From positions 62,001 to 126,000 of the forward strand of contig JAOYRU010000052.1 of the NCBI GenBank assembly GCA_026315105.1: a stretch of 64,000 bases of DNA. Reading direction: 5' to 3'. Positions 44,801 through 55,255 of the stretch are shown piece by piece. The translations under genes and the position numbers were made by a program. Origin of the DNA: Locusta migratoria. Taxonomy: Eukaryota > Arthropoda > Insecta > Orthoptera > Acrididae. Position 1 is the stretch's first letter. Each line of letters opens with the position of its first letter. Under the pieces are notes generated by a model, which did not search any database, was not told where the DNA came from, and was given only the letters and a program-made list of their open reading frames with translations.

Positions 44801-45573
44801 GCCATGCTGGATATGCCTTTATCCATGGTGACCACATCGAACAGCGGTCATTGCCTTGTGGAAGCAGCATCTTCACCGCAGAACTGGTCGGTATTTTGAG
44901 AGCTCTTGAACACCTCAGAGCTCACACCAGGGGGTCGTTCGTCATCTGTAGCGACTCCCTGAGTGGCTTACAGGCCCTCGACCAGTTTCTACCGAAAAAC
45001 ACAGTCGTGCGAGCCATTCAAGATGCTGTCTTTGCCCTTGGCGAGTCAGGCCGTTCTGTCACCTTTGTCTGGACTCCGGGCCACATAGGTATACCGGGCA
45101 ATGAACGCGTCGATGAGCTGGCCAAGCAGGCCACTACTTAGCGGTCCCTGGATATTGGCCTCCCAGTTTCCGACCTCCAAACCCAGTTGACCCGCAAGGT
45201 CTTAAGGGTTTGGAAATCTGAATGGGCAGGTTCGACTGAACCGAATAAGCTCCGTGCTATCAAGCCGTCTACCGCAGCATGGAAGACGTCCCTGAGGGCT
45301 TCTCGCAGGGAGTCGGTCGTCCTTTGCCGACTCCATATAGGCCATACTTGGCTTATGCATGGTCATCTCCTGCGTCGCGAGAACCCTCCTCAGTGTCGAT
45401 GTGGTGCGCCTTTGACGGTCGCCCACATCTTAATTGAATGTCGCCATTTAGCCGCAACACGACGCTATTTTAATCTTCCTGACACTTTGCAGCTAGCATT
45501 AGCTGACAATACCTCCACGGTTGACTCTGTTTTAAATTTTATGCGTGAGTGTGGACTTTACAAGTCACTTTAA
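41875..45573 (+). pseudogene. Element C ORF2 (EN-RT-RNase H) with one in-frame TAG
   Basis: ATG 41875 matches the starts in A and B; the frame runs to TAA 45571-45573, 1232 sense codons as in B except for TAG at 45139-45141 (codon 1089). Upstream of the TAG all key motifs are kept: endonuclease N14, E41, D138, S-D-H; RT FFDLRKAYD, NGVPQGSVLS, FADD; RNase H D970, E1003, D1027 and D1080. The stop removes about 143 residues containing the C-terminal Cys/His motif (CRLHIGHTW...CRCG...H...C). The rest of the frame is open, so the stop may be recent. Partial function or readthrough is possible, but I treat it as a disabled copy. Confidence 0.9.
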
Positions 45574-45900
45574 AGTTTGTCTTTGTCTGTCATATCTCTG
45601 TCCTCCGCCTGCTTAAGTCTGTTAGGTAGGCGGTTTTAACGTGTTCCAGAGTGGCTGGGTGTGTTCCTTATATCCTTGTGACCACCCAGCAAAAACACTC
45701 TTGTAATGTTTCAGCTGTTTTAACCCTTCTTCGTTTTTAATCGTATCCTTTCTTTCTATTAGTCTGTAAGTTTTAAACTTTGACTTGTTAGTGCATTCAC
45801 TTCGGATCGCTTAACACAATGTTTTATCTCTTGGACTGGAAAAAGGGACTGATAACCGTCGATGTTTAGTCCCTTCAAAAACCCAACAACAACAACAACA
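45574..45900 (+). other. 3' UTR of element C with two hairpins and (AAC)n tail
   Basis: Hairpin 1: GCTGGGTG (45654-45661) with CACCCAGC (45683-45690). Hairpin 2: AAGGGACT (45843-45850) with AGTCCCTT (45868-45875), followed by a tail of about five AAC units. Positions and flanking bases (GAGTGGCTG; GGGACTGATAACC) match those in A and B. No coding capacity. Confidence 0.85.
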
Positions 45901-45912
45901 ACCACCTGGCGA
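45901..45912 (+). repeat. Target-site duplication of element C, right copy
   Basis: ACCACCTGGCGA, identical to 39907-39918. Element B coding sequence resumes in frame directly after it. Confidence 0.92.
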
Positions 45913-47835
45913 CGCCACATCCTCAACACTTTATATGACTGGGGCCTCCGGGGCTCCCTACCGATTTTTATCCAGAATTTTTTAGCTGTCCGTACCTTTC
46001 GTGTTCAAATTGGTGCCTCCCTGAGCGCCTCATACATCCAGGAGAATGGCGTTCCTCAGGGCTCAGTTTTAAGTGTTCCATTATTTTTAGTTGCCATCAA
46101 TGGTCTGGCGACAGCAATTGGATCGTCGGTCTCCCCTTCTCTTTACGCTGACGACTTTTGTATCTTTTTTAGTTCCTGCAGCACCCAGGTTGCTGAGCGT
46201 AGGTTGCAAGGTGCTATTCGGAAGGCACATACCTGGGCCCTAAGTCATGGCTTTCAGTTTTCTGCCACCAAGACTAGAGTGGTGCACTTCTGTCGGCGTC
46301 GGACCGTCCACCCTCACCCTGAACTTTACCTTAACGACGAACTCCTGACAGTGGTAGACACGCATCGGTTTTTGGGTCTGGTCTTTGACGCTCGGCTGAC
46401 GTGGCTCCCCCACATTCGTCAGCTAAAACGGAAGTGCTGGCGCCATCTCAACCTTCTCCGCCACCTGGGTCATACGACCTGGGGTGCTGATCGCTCGACA
46501 CTGTTGCGGCTTTACACGGCGCTGGTGCAGTCCCGTCTCGATTTTGGGTGCATTGCCTATGGGTCTGCGGCACCTTCGGCACTGCATCTCCTGGACCCCA
46601 TTCACAACTGTGGGGTCCGCATTGCGACGGGCGCTTTCCGCACCAGCCCGGTGAACAGTTTACTAGTGGAGGCTGGGATCCCACCTTTGGGGATCCGCCG
46701 CCAACACCTGCTCGCAGCTTATGCAGCGAACGTGTATTGCTCCCCAGGCCACCCAAACCGTCGTTTTCTTTTTTCTAATGTGGTCGTCCCTCACCATCAG
46801 CGACGCCCCAGGTCAGGTCATACGATAGCCTATAGAGTTCGGTCCCTCCTCCTGGAACTTGAGTCTTTGCCCCTTCCGTGTCCATATCGGGTCCAGGTGC
46901 ATACACCTCCATGGTGTTTGACAAGGCCGTCTATTCGGCTGGACTTGGCCCATGGGCCCAAGGACTCAGTACCACTGGAGGCGCTCCGCCGTCAGTTCTC
47001 GGCTGTCATAGCGGAGTTCCGTGGTTATGACCTGATCTACACCGATGGCTCAATGGTGGATGACCGTGTTGGATTTGCCTATACACACGGTGACCATGTG
47101 GAACAGCACTCTCTGCCGAATGGCTGCAGTGTTTACACTGCAGAGCTGGTGGCCATTCACAGAGCTCTTGTGCATATCCGGTCTTGCTCAGGCGAGTCTT
47201 TTGTTGTTTGCAGCGACTCCCTGAGCAGCCTTCGAGCTCTGGAGCAGTGTTACCCACGGTCTACCCTGGTGTTGGCCGTTCAGGAGACACTTTATGCCAT
47301 TACACGGTCCGGGCGATCGGTGGTGTTCGTCTGGTCTCCAGGTCATGTTGGTATCCCGGGCAATGAACGTGTTGACAGGCTTGCCAAGCAGGCTGTAGGT
47401 ATGTCATGTCTAGAGATCGGCCTCCCGGCTTCTGATCTCCGTTCATTGTTGCGCCAGAAAGTACGTCAGCTTTGGGATACTGAGTGGCGTAGCCTGCGCA
47501 CGCCCAACAAGCTCCGGGTGGTCAAGCAAACGACGGTTGCATGGCGCTCCTCCATGCGCGGTTCACGACGGGACTCAGTGGTCTTGTGTCGCCTCCGCAT
47601 TGGGCATACATGGCTCACCAATGGACATCTCCTTCGGGGTGAGGACCCAGCCCAATGTCGGTGCGGCTCCCGTCTGACAATCGTCCACATATTGTTGGAC
47701 TGCCCCGTTTTAGCTGCTTTGCGGCGGAATTTTAACGTGCCTGCCGTTTTATCAGATGTTTTAGGTGACGATGCTGCAATGGCAGATACAGTTTTACGTT
47801 TTATACGAGCAGGAGGTTTTTATCATTCGATTTAA
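45913..47835 (+). pseudogene. Element B ORF2, 3' part (rest of RT, RNase H, C-terminal motif)
   Basis: 640 codons plus TAA, in the same frame as 38143-39918 once C and one duplication are discounted. It carries RT motif B (NGVPQGSVLS), motif C (YADDF), RNase H with IYTDGSMVD, the TAELVAIH glutamate, CSDSLSSL and NERVDRLAKQ, and the C-terminal CRLRIGHTW...CRCG...H...C motif. No stop or frameshift is present. Apart from the insertion, ORF2 of B looks undamaged. An open frame also extends a little upstream into the tail of C, which is not meaningful. Confidence 0.94.
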
Positions 47836-48122
47836 CTGGAGATTTCTGTGTGTTACCGAGTGGTTGACTTTTCCTTTTTTTTATTCTTATGGTCGGTCAA
47901 ACACGGCCATCGGTTTATTTGTTGTAAGTTGTGTTTGTGTGACCATCTCTTCGTTTTGTCTTGTTCTTGATTATGTTTTATGGACTCGGTGGGACTCCTC
48001 TCCCACATCGCAATTTTAAACTCTGTGCGTGATATCTTTTACGTGTATGGTTTTACTTTTGCCGCCTAGAGGTAGAATGGGGGACTGATGACCATTGTAG
48101 TTTTGTCCCCCTCAAACAAACT

Positions 48123-48153
<31 letters not shown>
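47836..48153 (+). other. 3' UTR of element B with two hairpins and (AAC)n tail
   Basis: Hairpin 1: GTGGTTGAC (47860-47868) with GTCAAACAC (47896-47904), nine positions with one mismatch. Hairpin 2: GGGGGAC (48079-48085) with GTCCCCC (48105-48111), followed by a tail of about ten AAC units ending at 48153. Hairpin 1 lies closer to the stop codon than in A or C. No coding capacity. Confidence 0.83.
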
Positions 48154-48165
48154 GCAATAAATGCA
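48154..48165 (+). repeat. Target-site duplication of element B, right copy
   Basis: GCAATAAATGCA, identical to 36026-36037; satellite then continues in phase. Confidence 0.93.
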
Positions 48166-49769
48166 AATTTATCTTTTAAATAGTTTTTTATTATCATGTA
48201 GTACCATTTTAGAGGTCAATCACTTCGCAGACTAGTCGCCAGTGCGGCTCACTGCACTCCAGCGTCCATTCTGTCGTCTGTATAGGCTCCCAGGGTCCTT
48301 ATATAGTATTGAGAGTGTTTCCCGGGAAACGCACAATAATGCAAATAACGAAATAAATGCAAATTTATCTTTTAAATAGTTTTTTATTATCATGTAGTAC
48401 CATTTTAGAGGTCAATCACTTCGCAGACTAGTCGCCAGTGCGGCTCACTGCACTCCAGTGTCCATTCTGTCGTCTGTATAGGCTCCCAGGGTCCTTATAT
48501 AGTAATGAGAGTGTTTCCCGGGAAACGCACAATAATGCAAATAACGAAATAAATGCAAATTTATCTTTTAAATAGTTTTTTATTATCATGTACTACCATT
48601 TTAGAGGTCAATCACTTCGCACACTAGTCGCCAGTGCAGCTCACTGCAATCCAGCGTCCATTCTGTCGTCTGTATAGGCTCCCAGGGTCCTTATATAGTA
48701 ATGAGAGTGTTTCCCGGGAAACGCACAATAATGCAAATAACGAAATAAATGCAAATTTATCTTTTAAATAGTTTTTTATTATCATGTAGTACCATTTTAG
48801 AGGTCAATCACTTCGCAGACTAGTCGCCAGTGCGGCTCACTGCACTCCAGCGTCCATTCTGTCGTCTGTATAGGCTCCCAGGGTCCTTATATAGTAATGA
48901 GAGTGTTTCCCGGGAAACGCACAATAATGCAAATAACGAAATAAATGCAAATTTATCTTTTAAATAGTTTTTTATTATCATGTACTACCATTTTAGAGGT
49001 CAATCACTTCGCAGACTAGTCGCCAGTGCGGCTCACCGCACTCCAGCGTCCATTCTGTCGTCTGTATAGGCTCCCAGGGTCCTTATGTAGTAATGAGAGT
49101 GTTTCCCGGGAAACGCACAATAATGCAAATAACGAAATAAATGCAAATTTATCTTTTAAATAGTTTTTTATTATCATGTACTACCATTTTAGAGGTCAAT
49201 CACTTCGCACACTAGTCGCCAGTGCAGCTCACTGCACTCCAGCGTCCATTCTGTCGTCTGTATAGGCTCCCAGGGTCCTTATATAGTAATGAGAGTGTTT
49301 CCCGGGAAACGCACAATAATGCAAATAACGCAATAAATGCAAATTTATCTTTTAAATAGTTTTTTATTATCATGTACTACCATTTTAGTGGTCAATCACT
49401 TCGCAGACTAGTCGCCAGTGCAGCTCACTGCACTCCAGCGTCCATTCTGTCGTCTGTATAGGCTCCCAGGGTCCTTATATAGTAATGAGAGTGTTTCCCG
49501 GGAAACGCACAATAATTCAAATAACGAAATAAATGCAAATTTATCTTTTAAATAGTTTTTTATCATCATGTAGTACCATTTTAGAGGTCAATCACTTCGC
49601 AGACTAGTCGCCAGTGCGGCTCACTGCACTCCAGCGACCATTCTGTCGTCTGTATAGGCTCCCAGGGTCCTTATATAGTAATGAGAGTGTTTCCCGGGAA
49701 ACGCACAATAATGCAAATAACGAAATAAATGCAAATTTATCTTTTAAATAGTTTTTTATTATCATGTAG

Positions 49770-52700
49770 TACAATTTTAGAGGTCAATCACTTCGCAGAC
49801 TAGTCGCCAGTGCGGCTCACTGCACTCCAGCGTCCATTCTGTCGTCTGTATAGGCTCCCAGGGTCCTTATATAGTAATAAGAGTGTTTCCCGGGAAACGC
49901 ACAATAATGCAAATAACGAAATAAATGCAAATTTCTCTTTTAAATAGTTTTTTATTATCATGTACTACCATTTTAGAGGTCAAACACTTCGCAGACTAGT
50001 CGCCAGTGCGGCTCACTGCACTCCAGCGTCCATTCTGTCGTCTGTATAGGCTCCCAGGGTCCTTATATAGTAATGAGAGTGTTTCCCGGGAAACGCACAA
50101 TAATGCAAATAACGAAATAAATGCAAATTTATATTTTAAATAGTTTTTTATTATCATGTAGTACCATTTTAGAGGTCAATCACTTCGCAGTCTAGTCGCC
50201 AGTGCGGCTCACTGCACTCCAGCGTCCATTCTGTCGTCTGTATAGGCTCCCAGGGTCCTTATATAGTAATGAGAGTGTTTCCCGGGAAACGCACAATAAT
50301 GCAAATAACGAAATAAACGCAAATTTCTCTTTTAAATAGTTTTTTATTATCATGTAGTACCATTTTAGAGGTCAATCACTTCGCAGACTAGTCGCCAGTG
50401 CGGCTCACTGCACTCCAGCGTCCATTCTGTCGTCTGTATAGGCTCCCAGGGTCCTTATATAGTAATGAGAGTGTTTCCCGGGAAACGCACAATAATGCAA
50501 ATAACGAAATAAATGCAAATTTATCTTTTAAATAGTTTTTTATTATCATGTAGTACCATTTTAGAGGTCAATCACTTCGCAGACTAGTCGCCAGTGCGGC
50601 TCACTGCACTCCAGCGTCCATTCTGTCGTCTGTATAGGCTCCCAGGGTCCTTATATAGTAATGAGAGTGTTTCCCGGGAGACGCACAATAATGCAAATAA
50701 CGAAATAAATGCAAATTTCTCTTTTAAATAGTTTTTTATTATCATGTAGTACCATTTTAGAGGTCAATCACTTCGCAGACTAGTCGCCAGTGCGGCTCAC
50801 TGCACTCCAGCGTCCATTCTGTCGTCTGTGTAGGCTCCCAGGGTCCTTATATAGTAATGAGAGTGTTTCCCGGGAAACGCACAATAATGCAAATAACGAA
50901 ATAAATGCAAATTTCTCTTTTAAATAGTTTTTTATTATCATGTACTACCATTTTAGAGGTCAATCGCTTCGCAGACTAGTCGCCAGTGCGGCTCACTGCA
51001 CTCCAGCGTCCATTCTGTCGTCTGTATAGGCTCCCAGGGTCCTTATATAGTAATGAGAGTGTTTCCCGGGAAACGCAAAATAATGCAAATAACGATATAA
51101 ATGCAAATTTATCTTTTAAATAGTTTTTTATTATCATGTAGTACCATTTTAGAGGTCAATCACTTCGCAGACTAGTCGCCAGTGCGGCTCACTGCACTCC
51201 AGCGTCCATTCTGTCGTCTGTATAGGCTCCCAGGGTCCTTATATAGTAATGAGAGTGTTTCCCGGGAAACGCACAATAATTCAAATAACGAAATAAATGC
51301 AAATTTCTCTTTTAAATAGTTTTTTATTATCATGTAGTACCATTTTAGAGGTCAATCACTTCGCAGACTAGTCGCCAGTGCGGCTCACTGCACTCCAGCG
51401 TCCATTCTGTCGTCTGTATAGGCTCCCAGGGTCCTTATATAGTAATGAGAGTGTTTCCCGGGAAACGCACAATAATGCAAATAACGATATAAATGCAAAT
51501 TTCTCTTTTAAATAGTTTTTTATTATCATGTAGTACCATTTTAGAGGTCAATCACTTCGCAGACTAGTCGCCAGTGCGGCTCACTGCACTCCAGCGTCCA
51601 TTCTGTCGTCTGTATAGGCTCCCAGGGTCCTTATATAGTAATGAGAGTGTTTCCCGGGAAACGCACAATAATGCAAATAACGAAATAAATGCAAATTTCT
51701 CTTTTAAATAGTTTTTTATTATCATGTAGTACCATTTTAGAGGTCAATCACTTCGCAGACTAGTCGCCAGTGCGGCTCACTGCACTCCAGCGTCCATTCT
51801 GTCGTCTGTATAGGCTCCCAGGGTCCTTATATAGTAATGAGAGTGTTTCCCGGGAAACGCACAATAATGCAAATAACGAAATAAATGCAAATTTATCTTT
51901 TAAATAGTTTTTTATTATCATGTACTACCATTTTAGAGGTCAATCACTTCGCAGACTAGTCGCCAGTGCGGCTCACTGCACTCCAGCGTCCATTCTGTCG
52001 TCTGTATAGGCTCCCAGGGTCCTTATATAGTAATGAGAGTGTTTCCCGGGAAACGCACAATAATGCAAATAACGAAATAAATGCAAATTTCTCTTTTAAA
52101 TAGTTTTTTATTATCATGTAGTACCATTTTAGAGGTCAATCACTTCGCAGACTAGTCGCCAGTGCGGCTCACTGCACTCCAGCGTCCATTCTGTCGTCTG
52201 TATAGGCTCCCAGGGTCCTTATATAGTAATGAGAGTGTTTCCCGGGAAACGCACAATAATGCAAATAACGAAATAAATGCAAATTTATCTTTTAAATAGT
52301 TTTTTATTATCATGTACTACCATTTTAGAGGTCAATCACTTCGCAGACTAGTCGCCAGTGCGGCTCACTGCACTCCAGCGTCCATTCTGTCGTCTGTATA
52401 GGCTCCCAGGGTCCTTATATAGTAATGAGAGTGTTTCCCGGGAAACGCACAATAATGCAAATAACGAAATAAATGCAAATTTATCTTTTAAATAGTTTTT
52501 TATTATCATGTAGTACAATTTTAGAGGTCAATCACTTCGCAGACTAGTCGCCAGTGCGGCTCACTGCACTCCAGCGTCCATTCTGTCGTCTGTATAGGCT
52601 CCCAGGGTCCTTATATAGTAATAAGAGTGTTTCCCGGGAAACGCACAATAATGCAAATAACGAAATAAATGCAAATTTCTCTTTTAAATAGTTTTTTATT

Positions 52701-55255
52701 ATCATGTACTACCATTTTAGAGGTCAAACACTTCGCAGACTAGTCGCCAGTGCGGCTCACTGCACTCCAGCGTCCATTCTGTCGTCTGTATAGGCTCCCA
52801 GGGTCCTTATATAGTAATGAGAGTGTTTCCCGGGAAACGCACAATAATGCAAATAACGAAATAAATGCAAATTTATATTTTAAATAGTTTTTTATTATCA
52901 TGTAGTACCATTTTAGAGGTCAATCACTTCGCAGTCTAGTCGCCAGTGCGGCTCATGCACTCCAGCGTCCATTCTGTCGTCTGTATAGGCTCCCAGGGTC
53001 CTTATATAGTAATGAGAGTGTTTCCCGGGAAACGCACAATAATGCAAATAACGAAATAAACGCAAATTTCTCTTTTAAATAGTTTTTTATTATCATGTAG
53101 TACCATTTTAGAGGTCAATCACTTCGCAGACTAGTCGCCAGTGCGGCTCACTGCACTCCAGCGTCCATTCTGTCGTCTGTATAGGCTCCCAGGGTCCTTA
53201 TATAGTAATGAGAGTGTTTCCCGGGAAACGCACAATAATGCAAATAACGAAATAAATGCAAATTTATCTTTTAAATAGTTTTTTATTATCATGTAGTACC
53301 ATTTTAGAGGTCAATCACTTCGCAGACTAGTCGCCAGTGCGGCTCACTGCACTCCAGCGTCCATTCTGTCGTCTGTATAGGCTCCCAGGGTCCTTATATA
53401 GTAATGAGAGTGTTTCCCGGGAGACGCACAATAATGCAAATAACGAAATAAATGCAAATTTCTCTTTTAAATAGTTTTTTATTATCATGTAGTACCATTT
53501 TAGAGGTCAATCACTTCGCAGACTAGTCGCCAGTGCGGCTCACTGCACTCCAGCGTCCATTCTGTCGTCTGTGTAGGCTCCCAGGGTCCTTATATAGTAA
53601 TGAGAGTGTTTCCCGGGAAACGCACAATAATGCAAATAACGAAATAAATGCAAATTTCTCTTTTAAATAGTTTTTTATTATCATGTACTACCATTTTAGA
53701 GGTCAATCGCTTCGCAGACTAGTCGCCAGTGCGGCTCACTGCACTCCAGCGTCCATTCTGTCGTCTGTATAGGCTCCCAGGGTCCTTATATAGTAATGAG
53801 AGTGTTTCCCGGGAAACGCAAAATAATGCAAATAACGATATAAATGCAAATTTATCTTTTAAATAGTTTTTTATTATCATGTAGTACCATTTTAGAGGTC
53901 AATCACTTCGCAGACTAGTCGCCAGTGCGGCTCACTGCACTCCAGCGTCCATTCTGTCGTCTGTATAGGCTCCCAGGGTCCTTATATAGTAATGAGAGTG
54001 TTTCCCGGGAAACGCACAATAATTCAAATAACGAAATAAATGCAAATTTCTCTTTTAAATAGTTTTTTATTATCATGTAGTACCATTTTAGAGGTCAATC
54101 ACTTCGCAGACTAGTCGCCAGTGCGGCTCACTGCACTCCAGCGTCCATGCTGTCGTCTGTATAGGCTCCCAGGGTCCTTATATAGTAATGAGAGTGTTTC
54201 CCGGGAAACGCACAATAATGCAAATAACGATATAAATGCAAATTTCTCTTTTAAATAGTTTTTTATTATCATGTAGTACCATTTTAGAGGTCAATCACTT
54301 CGCAGACTAGTCGCCAGTGCGGCTCACTGCACTCCAGCGTCCATTCTGTCGTCTGTATAGGCTCCCAGGGTCCTTATATAGTAATGAGAGTGTTTCCCGG
54401 GAAACGCACAATAATGCAAATAACGAAATAAATGCAAATTTCTCTTTTAAATAGTTTTTTTATTATCATGTAGTACCATTTTAGAGGTCAATCACTTCGC
54501 AGACTAGTCGCCAGTGCGGCTCACTGCACTCCAGCGTCCATTCTGTCGTCTGTATAGGCTCCCAGGGTCCTTATATAGTAATGAGAGTGTTTCCCGGGAA
54601 ACGCACAATAATGCAAATAACGAAATAAATGCAAATTTATCTTTTAAATAGTTTTTTATTATCATGTACTACCATTTTAGAGGTCAATCACTTCGCAGAC
54701 TAGTCGCCAGTGCGGCTCACTGCACTCCAGCGTCCATTCTGTCGTCTGTATAGGCTCCCAGGGTCCTTATATAGTAATGAGAGTGTTTCCCGGGAAACGC
54801 ACAATAATGCAAATAACGAAATAAATGCAAATTTCTCTTTTAAATAGTTTTTTATTATCATGTAGTACCATTTTAGAGGTCAATCACTTCGCAGACTAGT
54901 CGCCAGTGCGGCTCACTGCACTCCAGCGTCCATTCTGTCGTCTGTATAGGCTCCCAGGGTCCTTATATAGTAATGAGAGTGTTTCCCGGGAAACGCACAA
55001 TAATGCAAATAACGAAATAAATGCAAATTTATCTTTTAAATAGTTTTTTATTATCATGTACTACCATTTTAGAGGTCAATCACTTCGCAGACTAGTCGCC
55101 AGTGCGGCTCACTGCACTCCAGCGTCCATTCTGTCGTCTGTATAGGCTCCCAGGGTCCTTATATAGTAATGAGAGTGTTTCCCGGGAAACGCACAATAAT
55201 GCAAATAACGAAATAAATGCAAATTTATCTTTTAAATAGTTTTTTTATTATCATG
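49770..55255 (+). repeat. Tandem duplication of a 14-monomer higher-order unit, about 2,744 bp
   Basis: Unit 1 is about 49770-52512 and unit 2 about 52513-55255. The same rare variants occur in the same order at offsets of 2,743-2,744 bp: GTAATAAG (49874, 52618), TCAAACACTTCGC, ATATTTTAAATAG, CGCAGTCTAG, AAACGCAAATTTC, CGGGAGACGC, CTGTGTAGGC, CAATCGCTTCGC, AACGCAAAATAATG with ACGATATAA, and AATAATTCAAAT. The copies differ by a missing C near 52956 (CTCATGCACTCC), an extra T near 54460 and few substitutions. A further TAGTACAATTTAG monomer follows at 55257, but the rest of the unit is not repeated a third time. Confidence 0.9.

Larger units (their letters stand above)
39919..45900 (+). mobile_element. 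Element C: I-group non-LTR retrotransposon nested in element B
   Basis: A complete element of about 5.98 kb: 5' UTR, ORF1, 22-bp spacer, ORF2 with one nonsense codon, 3' UTR and a short (AAC)n tail. It is flanked by a perfect duplication of B sequence and lies in the same orientation as B. It is related to A and B in both ORFs at a distance that looks old (nearly every codon has silent change), yet its 5' UTR is almost identical to that of A. This makes C or A a likely chimaera. Confidence 0.96.
36038..48153 (+). mobile_element. Element B: I-group non-LTR retrotransposon, interrupted by element C
   Basis: Element B starts with CCCCCTGCGGG at 36038 and ends with its own (AAC)n tail at 48153, flanked by a perfect 12-bp target-site duplication. 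It has a 5' UTR (36038-36647), ORF1 with a frameshift, ORF2 in two parts (38143-39918 and 45913-47835) and a 3' UTR. Element C and one 12-bp duplication (5,994 bp, a multiple of three) sit between RT motifs A and B. Without that insert the ORF2 frame is continuous at 1232 codons, the same as in C. The 5' UTR is unrelated to that of A and C. B inserted into the satellite first, and C followed. Confidence 0.95.
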
